Shown: positions 14,306 through 22,906, counted from the first letter of the stretch. The stretch is DNA of 37,275 nt from Hyphomicrobiales bacterium (GCA_900465665.1 UBJO01000071.1:42891-80165), one strand, 5' to 3'. Notes: generated by a model from the sequence alone, not told the origin. Translations and numbers: made by a program.

Positions 14306-15858
14306 TAGGCGTTTTCCGTGTTGAACAGGCGGAACGGCGTGAGGAACAGGATCTTCAGGTCGAACCAGAGCGACCAGTTCTCGATGTAGTAGAGATCGTA
14401 GGCCGTGCGGAACTTGATCTTGTCGTCATTGTCGACTTCGCCGCGCCAGCCATTGATCTGCGCCCAGCCGGTCACGCCGGGCTTGACGCGGTGGCGCGCG
14501 AAATAGCCCTCGACGACATCGCCGAAGGCGCGGTCGCGGGCCTGTGCAAGCACGGCATGCGGGCGGGGGCCGACGAGCGAGAGATTGCCGAGAAGCACGT
14601 TGAACAGCTGCGGCAGTTCGTCGATCGACGTCTTGCGGATGAAGCGGCCGACGGGCGTGACGCGCGGATCGCCCTTGGTCACCGCCGCCCTCCCGGTCGG
14701 GTCGCTCATGTTTGTATACATCGAGCGGAACTTGAAGACGTTGATGACCTCGTTGTTGAAGCCATGCCGCTTCTGCATGAAGAAGACTGGTCCCTGCGAG
14801 GTCGCCTTGATGGCGATGGCCGTTCCCAGCATGATCGGCCAGAGCACGAGCAGCGCAAGCACGGCGAAGAAGATGTCGAAGCAGCGCTTGGCCACCGAAT
14901 CCCAGTCGCGAATGGGCTTGTTGAAGATATCGAGCATCGGCACCGAGCCGACATGCGAATAGGCGCGCGGACGGAAGCGCAGGCGGTTGGAATGCGCGGC
15001 GAGACGGATATCGACGGGCAGCACCCACAGCTTCTTCAACAATTGCAAGATGCGCGCTTCGGCGCTCAGCGGCAGCGCGATGATCAGCATGTCGATGCGT
15101 GTCAGGCGCGCGAACTCGACGAGCTCGCCGATGGTCCCGAGCTTCGGATAGCCCGCGACCATCGCCGGCGACCGCTTGTCGCCGCGGTCGTCGAAGATGC
15201 CGCAGATGCGGATATCGTTGTCGGGCTGCTGTTCGAGCAGGCGAATGAAATCCTTGGCCGGCTGGCCGCCGCCGACGAGAACCGCGCGGCGCTCCATGAT
15301 GCCGTTTCGCGCCCAGTTGCGGATGCCGTAGGCAAGCAGGAAGCGCGATGCGAGCAGGAAGACGCCGCCGAGGATGAACCACGAGAGATAGGACCGCAGC
15401 TGGGCCGCATCGACAGGACTGACGATCGCGACAATGGCGACCATGGCGCCAAAGACCAGCGTCCATGCCAGGAGCACCTTCGGCAGCGGGCGCGTGCGGG
15501 CGCGCAGTGCCGGGATCGTGTAGCAATCGGACGTCTGCAGGGCGAGCACCAGAAGGGCACCGACGCACAAGGAGGCGACGGCGCGCATGGCGACGGTTTC
15601 GTCCGTATCCATCCAAATCAGGAACGAGAGGAGGCCGATGCCGAACTGGGAGAGAAATTCGATCAGGCGAAACTGGCCGATCATGATCGCGGGCGTGCGT
15701 GTGCCATCGCTGAACTGCTCGGCGATCTGACGCGCGTAGTCGTTGAGCGGCTCCGAGGTGGTCTTCTCAGTGCCGCCGCCGGCGCGTCGATTGACGTCGG
15801 AAACTTGCTTGCGCAGGGTTTCCAGATCAAATTGATCGTTGTTCTCTGCCTTGTTCAT
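14302..15858 (-). CDS. Undecaprenyl-phosphate glycosylphosphotransferase (WcaJ/HfsE-like)
   Basis: A 518-residue initiating enzyme that transfers hexose-1-phosphate from a UDP-sugar to undecaprenyl phosphate. N-terminal membrane helices (about 66-175) are followed by a nucleotide-binding-like domain (AVLVGGGQPAKDF, 192-204). The catalytic bacterial sugar transferase domain (about 324-518) carries KFRSM (376-380), the catalytic SIDELPQ with Asp413/Glu414, LVGPRPH (428-434) and VKPGVTGWAQINGWRG. The first 55 residues are hydrophilic and probably cytosolic. The gene lies 57 bp after the GT4 gene and overlaps the polymerase. Glucose is the commonest substrate of this class, but the sugar here is not determined. 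Confidence 0.94.
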   Translation of the reverse strand: MNKAENNDQFDLETLRKQVSDVNRRAGGGTEKTTSEPLNDYARQIAEQFSDGTRTPAIMIGQFRLIEFLSQFGIGLLSFLIWMDTDETVAMRAVASLCVGALLVLALQTSDCYTIPALRARTRPLPKVLLAWTLVFGAMVAIVAIVSPVDAAQLRSYLSWFILGGVFLLASRFLLAYGIRNWARNGIMERRAVLVGGGQPAKDFIRLLEQQPDNDIRICGIFDDRGDKRSPAMVAGYPKLGTIGELVEFARLTRIDMLIIALPLSAEARILQLLKKLWVLPVDIRLAAHSNRLRFRPRAYSHVGSVPMLDIFNKPIRDWDSVAKRCFDIFFAVLALLVLWPIMLGTAIAIKATSQGPVFFMQKRHGFNNEVINVFKFRSMYTNMSDPTGRAAVTKGDPRVTPVGRFIRKTSIDELPQLFNVLLGNLSLVGPRPHAVLAQARDRAFGDVVEGYFARHRVKPGVTGWAQINGWRGEVDNDDKIKFRTAYDLYYIENWSLWFDLKILFLTPFRLFNTENAY

Positions 15859-15915
15859 GAGGCTACCGCCGCTGTTTCACCAGTCGGCAATAGCAGAAAG
15901 CCCCTAAGAAACGTT

Positions 15916-17085
15916 TTACGAAGTGGCTTTACTTGTCTTTGCGGCCCGGCGCTCAAGCAGATCGCGGTAAAGTTTCAGCACATCCTTGGCCATGACCGTG
16001 GCGGAAAAGACCGCCCGTACCTGATCGATTGGAGGCATGGTTTTTTCGTGCCATTCGGGAACGCGGATGGCATCGGCCATCACCCGGGCGAGGTCGTCTG
16101 CATTGTCAGGGGCGACCAGCGCCTCGCTATCCTTGCCAAGCGCTTCCGGAATGCCCCCGACGCGGGTCGCGATGATCGTCTTGCCGGCGCCCAGCCCCTC
16201 CAGCACGATATAGGGCATGGCTTCCGCGCGTGAGGGTACGACGAGGTTTTGCGACATCGCGAATGCCTGCTGCACGCGCATCGCAGGCAGCATGCCGATA
16301 CGCTTGCCCAAGCCGCGCTCGACCATCATCTCGCGGTAGCGATCCCGATCCGGCCCATCGCCGATCATCAGCGCCGACAGCGGCCGGCCGATCAGGCGCT
16401 CCGTCTTTGCAAACGCGTCCACAAAAAGGTCGGGACCCTTAAGGTCCCGCAACATGCCAACGTAGATGAAGTGGACGGCATCGGACCGGGTGGGGACGAG
16501 CTCGAAGTCCCGCTCGCTGATACCGTTGTAGATCAACCGCGTCTGCGTCCGCGGGCGGCCGACCCTCTTGGTGTAGGTGTCGCGCTCGTACTCGCAGATG
16601 AACACCAGGGCGTCCGTGAGATATTCCTGCAGCCGCTCCATGCGGAGCACGAATTGCCCCAGGAGCGATGAGCGGGAATAATGCAGGCTTCCGCCATGGG
16701 CAGTGTAGAGGCGGGCTACGCAATACCTGTTCACCCGCAGGGCTGAGCCGGCTAGTCGCGCGAGCACGCCGCCTTTGGCGCCGTGTCCGTGCAGCACATC
16801 CGGCCGCAAACTTTTGATCTTCTTGTAGGCGTCCCAAAGCATGCCGATATCCGAAGGGCTGATCGAGCGCCGGATCGGCACGCGCGTCAGGCCCAGCGCC
16901 AGATAAGGCCTGATATCGTCGAACAGCGCGTCCTCATGCTCTCCCCCGGTCGAGCTGTCGCAAAGAATACCCACTTCATGGCCAGCCTTGCTGTGCTCGA
17001 TTACCAGATCGCGCACGTGGCGGAAGATGCCGCCGACCGGGGACCTGAAGCAGTGGATGATGCGAAGGGGCCGCTGTTCGCTCAT
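15916..17085 (-). CDS. GT4-family glycosyltransferase
   Basis: A 389-residue GT-B fold glycosyltransferase. The N-terminal acceptor domain starts IIHCFRSPVGGIFRHVRDL (Gly-rich loop of family GT4), and the C-terminal donor domain has FIYVGMLRDLKGPDLFVDAF and the E-x7-E motif Glu288/Glu296 in SRAEAMPYIVLEGLGAG, which binds the nucleotide sugar. The start is 6 bp after the stop of the Wza-like gene. It would add a later sugar to the lipid-linked repeat unit made by the neighbouring glycosylphosphotransferase. It is the only classical glycosyltransferase in the cluster, so the repeat unit is either short or completed by enzymes encoded elsewhere. Confidence 0.92.
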   Translation of the reverse strand: MSEQRPLRIIHCFRSPVGGIFRHVRDLVIEHSKAGHEVGILCDSSTGGEHEDALFDDIRPYLALGLTRVPIRRSISPSDIGMLWDAYKKIKSLRPDVLHGHGAKGGVLARLAGSALRVNRYCVARLYTAHGGSLHYSRSSLLGQFVLRMERLQEYLTDALVFICEYERDTYTKRVGRPRTQTRLIYNGISERDFELVPTRSDAVHFIYVGMLRDLKGPDLFVDAFAKTERLIGRPLSALMIGDGPDRDRYREMMVERGLGKRIGMLPAMRVQQAFAMSQNLVVPSRAEAMPYIVLEGLGAGKTIIATRVGGIPEALGKDSEALVAPDNADDLARVMADAIRVPEWHEKTMPPIDQVRAVFSATVMAKDVLKLYRDLLERRAAKTSKATS

Positions 17086-17091
17086 CTATGA

Positions 17092-17667
17092 TCAGAACAG
17101 CCGTTCGCGGACATAGAGCGTATCGCCGGCGATAATGGCGGACGAGATGTTGACGCGTCCGGTCATCACCTGGCCGTTGATCTTTCTGGTCACATCGACG
17201 GCGCTCTGGTTGGCGCGCGGCGTGAAGCCGCCGGCTACGGCGATCGCGTTCTGCGCGGTCATGCCGGGCACGTAGGCGTATTGCCCGGGCTGACCGACTT
17301 CACCCATGATGAAGATGGAGCGATAGCGGTCGACATCGATGGTGACGTCGGGGTCGCGGAGGTAGCCCTGCTTGAGCTTCTGCGCGATCTGGCCGGAGAG
17401 TTGCTGCAACGTGCGGCCACGCGCCGGGACCTGGCCGACAAGCGGGAAGGCGATGTAGCCGGCTTGGTCAATCGTGTAGGTGTTGGTCATGCTCGGCTGA
17501 TCGAACACGGTAATACGGAGCCTGTCGCCGCTATCCAGCGAATAGGGCTGGATCGTTGCCTGGTTGAATGCGCGCGGCGCGGGCTGATAGCTGTTGCAGC
17601 CGCCCAAGACTGCTGTCATGGCGGCGAGGCTCAAAGCCATCAGAAACTTGGGCTGTGCGACGGGCAT
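17092..17667 (-). CDS. Short Wza/BexD-type polysaccharide export lipoprotein
   Basis: A 191-residue outer-membrane polysaccharide export protein. A signal peptide ends in lipobox LGGC with Cys24. The Poly_export domain follows (YSLDSGDRLRITVFDQPSM, then DQAGYIAFPLVGQVPARGRT), then one SLBB-like segment (IFIMGEVGQPGQYAYVPGM to AIAVAGGFT). It ends with a short strand segment (LYVRERLF) and lacks the long C-terminal part that forms the outer-membrane helical barrel in E. coli Wza (about 380 residues), as is usual for short alphaproteobacterial versions. It is the first gene of the leftward operon and divergent from the GumC/Wzc-like gene. Confidence 0.92.
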   Translation of the reverse strand: MPVAQPKFLMALSLAAMTAVLGGCNSYQPAPRAFNQATIQPYSLDSGDRLRITVFDQPSMTNTYTIDQAGYIAFPLVGQVPARGRTLQQLSGQIAQKLKQGYLRDPDVTIDVDRYRSIFIMGEVGQPGQYAYVPGMTAQNAIAVAGGFTPRANQSAVDVTRKINGQVMTGRVNISSAIIAGDTLYVRERLF

Positions 17668-17713
17668 CTGCTTCTCACAGGAAACGAAACTCTTGCCCCG
17701 TTATCGATCCGTT

Positions 17714-17803
17714 AGGGTTAATGACCGGTAAAGACCGCCGTCAAATTCGCTCTTTCTTGAGTTGCGGCAGGCAGTCGACCCCACGCCCGCAAGCATTAAC
17801 CCT
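17714..17803. promoter_or_regulatory. Inverted pair of 10-bp motifs in the divergent wza/wzc promoter region
   Basis: AGGGTTAATG (17714-17723) and CATTAACCCT (17794-17803) are exact reverse complements, 70 bases apart. One lies 47 bases before the Wza-like gene and the other 54 bases before the Wzc-like gene, so each promoter has a copy in the same relative orientation. An 8-base direct repeat CTTGAGTT also occurs at 17756-17763 and 17802-17809. The TTAACC core is part of the CtrA half-site known in alphaproteobacteria, but the full TTAA-N7-TTAA pattern is not present. Confidence 0.5.
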
Positions 17804-17856
17804 TGAGTTACTATAGTCATTTACCCTCGCGGCACCTTTGTTCTTGGAGTACGAGC

Positions 17857-20019
17857 ATGTCCGGCGTGACGGGTAATCAGGATGTCGATATCGATCTTGC
17901 CCAGCTGGTTCGCGGCGTCTGGGCCCGTCGGCTCAAGGTCGTGGCGATCACCTTGCTCGGGGCAGGGGTGGCCTTTGCCGGCGCCAAGATGATCTCGCCG
18001 AAGTATCGCAGCGAGACCCGCATCCTGATCGAGCCGCGCGCGCCGGCCTTCGCCACCGCGCAGGCAACGGATGCGAACGCAGGCCAGCTCCTCGACGAGC
18101 TGAATATCTCCAGCCAGGTGCAGCTCCTGCAGTCGGCCGATCTCATCAAGCAGGTCATCAGCAGCCAGAAGCTCTACGATCTTCCAGAGTTCGACGCAGC
18201 CGCCAACAGCTCCGCGCTCGGCGACATTCTGATCGCGCTGCATTTGAAGAAGAGCCCGCTCGCCAACCCGCCGGAAGAGCGCGTCATCGACGCCTTCGTT
18301 GAGCGCCTGCAGGTCTATCAGGTCCCCGGTTCCCGCGTCATTGGCATTACCTTCACCTCCAAGGATCCGGCGCTCGCCGCAACGATCCCCAATGCCATGG
18401 CCGCCGCCTATCTCGCCAAGCAAAGCGGCGCCAAGCTCGATTCCAACTCGGAAGCCACGCGTTGGCTGGAACCTGAAATCGAGAACCTCCGCACCAAGGT
18501 CAGCGACGCCGAGCAAAAGGTTGCCGAATATCGCGCCGCCCACGGCCTGCTGCCGACCAACGGCGGCGGCAATTTCCAGACGCAACAGCTGAACGATATC
18601 TCCGCCGAATTGACGCGTGTCCGCGGCGAGAGGGCCAACGCCGAGGCGCGGGCGCAGTCTGTGCGCAATGCGCTGTCGTCGGGCGAAGCGTCCGATACGC
18701 TGCAGGACATCATGTCGTCTCAGTCGATCCAGCGGCTGAAGGGAACGGAATCTGGCCTGCAGTCGCAGATCTCGGACCTCCAGACCTCGCTCCTCAACAA
18801 CCATCCGCGCCTGAAGAGCCTCCGCGCCCAGCTCGCCGACATCAAGACGCAGATCCGTCAGGAAACGCAGAAGATCCTGGCAAGCATCGAAAACGAAGCC
18901 AAGGTCGCGACCCTTCGCGAGCAGGAGCTCGAGCAGCAGTCCAACAAGGTCAAGGCCAACAGCGCCCAGGCCGGTGAGGATGAGGTTGGCCTGAACGCGC
19001 TTGAGCGCGAGGCCGCCGCTCAGCGTCAGCTGCTCGAAACCTACCTGTCGCGCTTCCGCGAGGCCGCATCGCGCGCCGACAAGAATTCCAGCCCGGCTGA
19101 TGCCCGCATCGTCTCGACCGCTGTTCAGCCGGTCGATCCCTACTTCCCCAAGGTCGTCCCGATCGTTGTCGTTGCTGCACTTGCGACCTTCATCATGACC
19201 TCGATCGCGATCATGCTGGCGGAGCTCTTCAGCGGTCGCGCGCTGCGGCCGACGTCGAGCGCTGAGGTCGAGGAACGTATCGAACGGGAAACGGTCGAAG
19301 TTGTCGTCGCTGCGCCGCCAGCACGCACACCCGCGTCGAGCATGCTCGCCGTCCATCAGGAAGAGAAAGACGAACAACAAGACGAAGTCCCCGAAGAACT
19401 CGTCCCGGAACAGCCTGAGGAGGAGAACGAGTTCTCCATCGCTTCCGTCGCGCATTATCTCATCGGCAGCCGTGCGCCGCTGGCGATCGCCATTTCACCG
19501 ACCGGTGACAATGGCTCGGCCGCGACCGTTGCCCTGGCGCGCACGCTTGCGTCCGCTGGTTCTCGCGTCGTGCTCGTCGACATGACCGGCTCCGGCCACC
19601 CGACGGAACTGATGGCGCAGGGCCGCTCGCTGCCTGGCGTCACCGACCTTCTGTGCGGTGAAGCAGCCTTTGGCGACACCATCCATGGTGATTACCTCTC
19701 CGACGCCCACTTCATCCCGCAGGGCACCAGCGACATGCGTCGCGCCATGCGCGGGGCCGATCGCCTCTCGCTGCTGCTCGACGCTCTCTCCTCGGCCTAC
19801 GATCTGGTGCTAGTCGAATCCGGCGCTGCTGATGTGGCCGGCGTCTCCAAGCTCACGCAGAGCAAGACGGTCGAGATCATTCTCTCCATGCCCGAGATCG
19901 TAGAAGAAGAGTTCGTGGCCGCGATGACCAGCTTCGAAGAGGCAGGCTACGAGCGCGTCGTGCTGATGTCCGGCGGCAACACGGATGGCAATGCGACGGT
20001 CGCCCAGCAGGCCGCTTAA
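17857..20019 (+). CDS. Wzc/GumC-like polysaccharide copolymerase with degenerate kinase-like domain
   Basis: A 720-residue inner-membrane polysaccharide copolymerase. ATG 17857 is preceded by TTGGAG at 7 bases. The order is: a Wzz domain with TM1 (about 26-46), a long periplasmic coiled-coil region (about 200-400) with a GNVR-like end (about 405-430), TM2 (about 431-455), an acidic linker (about 505-530, HQEEKDEQQDEVPEEL), and a CpsD/BY-kinase-like domain (about 535-720). The nucleotide site is degenerate. The Walker A position reads SPTGDNGSAAT without the Lys, Walker A' reads VDMTG without the second Asp, and Walker B reads LVLVES without the Asp. No C-terminal Tyr cluster exists. It probably controls chain length and export without autophosphorylating. 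Confidence 0.92.
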   Translation: MSGVTGNQDVDIDLAQLVRGVWARRLKVVAITLLGAGVAFAGAKMISPKYRSETRILIEPRAPAFATAQATDANAGQLLDELNISSQVQLLQSADLIKQVISSQKLYDLPEFDAAANSSALGDILIALHLKKSPLANPPEERVIDAFVERLQVYQVPGSRVIGITFTSKDPALAATIPNAMAAAYLAKQSGAKLDSNSEATRWLEPEIENLRTKVSDAEQKVAEYRAAHGLLPTNGGGNFQTQQLNDISAELTRVRGERANAEARAQSVRNALSSGEASDTLQDIMSSQSIQRLKGTESGLQSQISDLQTSLLNNHPRLKSLRAQLADIKTQIRQETQKILASIENEAKVATLREQELEQQSNKVKANSAQAGEDEVGLNALEREAAAQRQLLETYLSRFREAASRADKNSSPADARIVSTAVQPVDPYFPKVVPIVVVAALATFIMTSIAIMLAELFSGRALRPTSSAEVEERIERETVEVVVAAPPARTPASSMLAVHQEEKDEQQDEVPEELVPEQPEEENEFSIASVAHYLIGSRAPLAIAISPTGDNGSAATVALARTLASAGSRVVLVDMTGSGHPTELMAQGRSLPGVTDLLCGEAAFGDTIHGDYLSDAHFIPQGTSDMRRAMRGADRLSLLLDALSSAYDLVLVESGAADVAGVSKLTQSKTVEIILSMPEIVEEEFVAAMTSFEEAGYERVVLMSGGNTDGNATVAQQAA

Positions 20020-21270
20020 TCAGACGCCAGCGAACCGGCGCAGGCGCTGGGCGGCGCGATAAAGCCGCTGCTGCGATTTGACGTAGGCCTTGGCGCGGGT
20101 GACGAGTCGGTGCACCACGCCGGCGACCATTCCGCGAGCGGTAAGGGGCAGAACGACATCATAATGATCCGTCTCGACAGGCGCCCAGGAGCGCTTGTAG
20201 CCTTGGTCGCCCAGGCCGAAATCGAACATGCTGACGCCCTTGCCATGCAGGCCCGATATCATCTGCCAGAACAGAAACTCGCCCGGGCTGGCCTCGGCAC
20301 CGATGCTCTCGTCGATCGCGCTGAACTGGCAGATCACATGATCGCCCTTGCGCGAAATACCGGCGACAGCCGCCACGTGACCGGCATGCTCGCCCTTCAG
20401 CTGGATCGCATGCATTTCGAGACCTGACAGCTCGTTCTGGGCATCGCGGATATCGATCGCGCCATGAAGAAAGGCCTTCGTCTCGGCGTCGGCGAAGACA
20501 TTGGGCAGCCCCATCGCTTTGAAGCGTTCGCTCTTCAGCCGGAAGAACTGGTCGAGAAGCGCGTGCTGGCTCTCGGTATCCGTGCCATGGACATAATCGA
20601 AGCCCCCGAGTTCCTCCAGCCGCTTCGACTGCACCCGGAACTTCTTCCGCCGGCTCTTTGCGTTCAACTGCTTCAGCGTCGCTTCCATCGTGTCGAACAG
20701 CGGCAACTGATAGGCGTGGTTCTGATTTTGGACCATTGGCAACAGCGCCAGCGGATTGCGACGGCCGCGCCATGTCAGGGGAATGTTCTGCAGGAGCAGG
20801 AGATAGGCTTTGCCCTTGAGAGCGCCGGAGATGCGCGCGGCAAGGTCATGCGCATCGAGCGTCTCGAAGGCATCCGCGAAATCGGTGGCGAACAGTCCTG
20901 TATTGACGTTGCTGTGGTCGGCGCCGATGAACTTCGCGACACGCACGCCGCGCGAGCGAATGATCTCGACGGGGAGAATGAAGACGGTTCGCGTCCCAGA
21001 CCGGCCACGGATGACGGCGGCCGGATTGCCGTAGGCCTTCATCCAGGATGCGCACCAGTCATATCCCTGGTGCAGGGAATTCAGATTGTCACGCTCGAGC
21101 GCACGCCATTCGGGCTCGATAGCCTCGATGGTATCGACGATGTCGATGTCGATCTCGATCGCATCGAAGGAGAGCCGCGCATTGATCTCCCTGAGTTTCG
21201 CCAATCCGGCACCGGCGTCTGCGGCGATGTCACGCGGCGCGGATTCCAATGGAAGCTTCTGCGTTTGCAC
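20020..21270 (-). CDS. FemAB/GNAT-type acyltransferase (CelD/HfsK-like)
   Basis: A 416-residue cytosolic protein of the acyl-CoA transferase group with a double GNAT fold. Visible pieces are EPEWRALERDNLNSLHQGYD near the N terminus (a common CelD/BioF2-like start), LNAKSRRKKFRVQSKRLEELGG, and the C-terminal acetyltransferase core HAIQLKGEHAGHVAAVAG, then SPGEFLFWQMISGLHGKG and FDFGLGDQGYKRSW. GTG at 21270 is chosen (GGAGAA seven bases upstream); the open frame to 21321 has no start signal. Its stop codon abuts that of the Wzc-like gene with no gap. By context it may acylate the polysaccharide or its precursor, as proposed for HfsK of the Caulobacter holdfast; this is inference. Confidence 0.82.
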   Translation of the reverse strand: MQTQKLPLESAPRDIAADAGAGLAKLREINARLSFDAIEIDIDIVDTIEAIEPEWRALERDNLNSLHQGYDWCASWMKAYGNPAAVIRGRSGTRTVFILPVEIIRSRGVRVAKFIGADHSNVNTGLFATDFADAFETLDAHDLAARISGALKGKAYLLLLQNIPLTWRGRRNPLALLPMVQNQNHAYQLPLFDTMEATLKQLNAKSRRKKFRVQSKRLEELGGFDYVHGTDTESQHALLDQFFRLKSERFKAMGLPNVFADAETKAFLHGAIDIRDAQNELSGLEMHAIQLKGEHAGHVAAVAGISRKGDHVICQFSAIDESIGAEASPGEFLFWQMISGLHGKGVSMFDFGLGDQGYKRSWAPVETDHYDVVLPLTARGMVAGVVHRLVTRAKAYVKSQQRLYRAAQRLRRFAGV

Positions 21271-21387
21271 GGGCGTTCTCCGGGAAAAGATACTGCCCGG
21301 GAAAATAGCGCGCCAGCGCATCCATTTCCTTTACGCGCACCGCGCCGCCGCCTTTTCCGTCAATCACGGTTAGTCCGCGATTAATGC

Positions 21388-21597
21388 CTATTGCTGCTTC
21401 GGGCCCGCCATCCACTTGATGATGACCATCGCCGGCAACACCCAGAGCAGTCCCGTCAGCGAGAAATAGAGCAGGTGCCCCCACCATGGCGCATTGCCGA
21501 GCGTCGCAACCGCGATCGTATTCGCAACCAGCGCATAGACCAGAACGAGGACGACGATGAGGATGGTGCCGATGAACTTGCGAAGGCGGACAGGCAT
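21388..21597 (-). CDS. DUF2842 membrane protein
   Basis: A 69-residue protein with two transmembrane helices (about 8-29 and 37-61) around the conserved LGNAPWWGHLLYF, the pattern of DUF2842, found next to ctaA or rne in several Rhizobiales. The start at ATG 21597 (MPVRLRKFIGT) matches the usual family start; the longer open frame to 21645 has none of the conserved residues. It is divergent from ctaA. Function unknown. Confidence 0.83.
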   Translation of the reverse strand: MPVRLRKFIGTILIVVLVLVYALVANTIAVATLGNAPWWGHLLYFSLTGLLWVLPAMVIIKWMAGPKQQ

Positions 21598-21717
21598 CTG
21601 GTGAATTCCGGTATGGGATGTGCAGGCAGGCCACCGCGACTGCATGCCGCAAATGTTCGGACTTGTTTTGCATCAGTGGCTAAGGCAAATCAACTGTCGG
21701 AACGAAGGAGTCCATCC

Positions 21718-22821
21718 ATGGCCGTCGCTGATCTCACGACTGAACAGGAAACTCTGCGCCAGGTGCGCAAGCAGGATGATAACCGCAAGGCCATACGAAT
21801 TTGGCTCGGCATCGTCCTTCTGGCGCTGTTCTGTCTGGTGATTGTGGGCGGCGCTACGCGACTGACCAATTCCGGCCTGTCGATCACCGAATGGAAGCCG
21901 ATCCATGGCGTTATCCCACCACTGAACGCCACGGAATGGGAAGAGGAATTCAAGCTCTACCAGCGCATTCCCGAGTTTCAGCAGATCAACAGCGACATGA
22001 CCGTAGATGAGTTCAAGGGCATTTTCTGGTGGGAATGGGCCCACCGCCTGATCGCCCGCGGTATCGGCGTGATCTTCGCGCTGCCGCTGCTCTACTTCTG
22101 GGCAACCGGCAGGATCGAGCGCCGACTGCGCTGGCCTCTCGTCGGCATTCTGGCGCTCGGCGGCTTCCAAGGCGCGATCGGCTGGTGGATGGTGTCGTCG
22201 GGACTGACCGCGCGCACCGATGTCAGCCAGTACCGCCTGGCGACGCACCTCATCACCGCCTGTCTGATTTTCGCATCCTGCATGTGGATCATGCGCGCGC
22301 TCTCGCCGCATTCCGAAGACATGGCGCCGACTAAAAGCGCGCGTGTCTGGGCCGGCGTGATCGCCGCCCTGACCTTGTTCCAGATCTATCTCGGCGCGCT
22401 AGTCGCCGGTCTCGATGCGGGCTTCACCTACAATACATGGCCGCTGATGGACGGCGCCATCGTGCCGTCCGATCTGCTGATCCAGCAGCCCGCATGGATC
22501 AACTTCTTCGAAAACCCGAAGACGGTGCAGTTCATCCACCGCATTGGCGCCTACACGCTCTTTGCAGTGACACTGATCAACATGATCATGCTGCTGCGCG
22601 CAGCACCCGCTACGACCCACGCGCGCCGCGCCGTCGTCATGTTCGCCCTCGTCACCATCCAGGCCTCGATCGGCATCGCCACCTTGCTGCTCGAAGTCCC
22701 GCTCCACTGGGGCCTGCTGCACCAGGGCGGCGCACTCGTCGTCTTCGGCTTCGCGATCGCCAACTGGCGCGGCTTCTACGGCGAATACCCACACGCGACG
22801 GTTATCGCCGAACGCGATTGA
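21718..22821 (+). CDS. ctaA: Heme A synthase (COX15/CtaA, type 2)
   Basis: Oxidises the C8 methyl of heme O to make heme A for aa3-type cytochrome oxidases. It has 367 residues and eight transmembrane helices in two four-helix halves. The four conserved histidines are present: His109 (EWAHRL), His177 (LATHLI), His274 (FIHRIG) and His335 (LLHQGGAL). Loop motifs VIVGGATRLTNSGLSITEWKP and AGLDAGFTYNTWPLMDG mark the type 2 (mitochondrial/alphaproteobacterial) form. AAGGAG lies 7 bases before the ATG. It is followed by two hairpins in the long downstream gap. Confidence 0.96.
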   Translation: MAVADLTTEQETLRQVRKQDDNRKAIRIWLGIVLLALFCLVIVGGATRLTNSGLSITEWKPIHGVIPPLNATEWEEEFKLYQRIPEFQQINSDMTVDEFKGIFWWEWAHRLIARGIGVIFALPLLYFWATGRIERRLRWPLVGILALGGFQGAIGWWMVSSGLTARTDVSQYRLATHLITACLIFASCMWIMRALSPHSEDMAPTKSARVWAGVIAALTLFQIYLGALVAGLDAGFTYNTWPLMDGAIVPSDLLIQQPAWINFFENPKTVQFIHRIGAYTLFAVTLINMIMLLRAAPATTHARRAVVMFALVTIQASIGIATLLLEVPLHWGLLHQGGALVVFGFAIANWRGFYGEYPHATVIAERD

Positions 22822-22826
22822 TTTGG

Positions 22827-22860
22827 AGCCACGATCGGCGCGAATGCGCGGGTCGTGGCT
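22827..22860 (+). terminator. Hairpin just after ctaA
   Basis: AGCCACGA (22827-22834) pairs with TCGTGGCT (22853-22860), with further GCG/CGC pairing inside. It begins 6 bases after the ctaA stop. There is no T-run, so it may be a 3'-end stabilising stem rather than an intrinsic terminator. Confidence 0.4.
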
Positions 22861-22906
22861 AGCCTTGCGCTTCAATAGCGCCTTACAGCAATCAAGAAGC
22901 TTGTCT

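Noticed and set aside
14254..16233. A 659-codon open frame on the plus strand
   Set aside because: It is antisense to the glycosylphosphotransferase and GT4 genes, has Arg/His/Asp-rich composition typical of shadow frames in high-G+C DNA, and no family motif.
17712..17810. Full CtrA box (TTAA-N7-TTAA) between the Wza- and Wzc-like genes
   Set aside because: Only the TTAACC half is present; TTAA-N7-GTTA at 17797 mismatches, so CtrA is mentioned only as a possibility.
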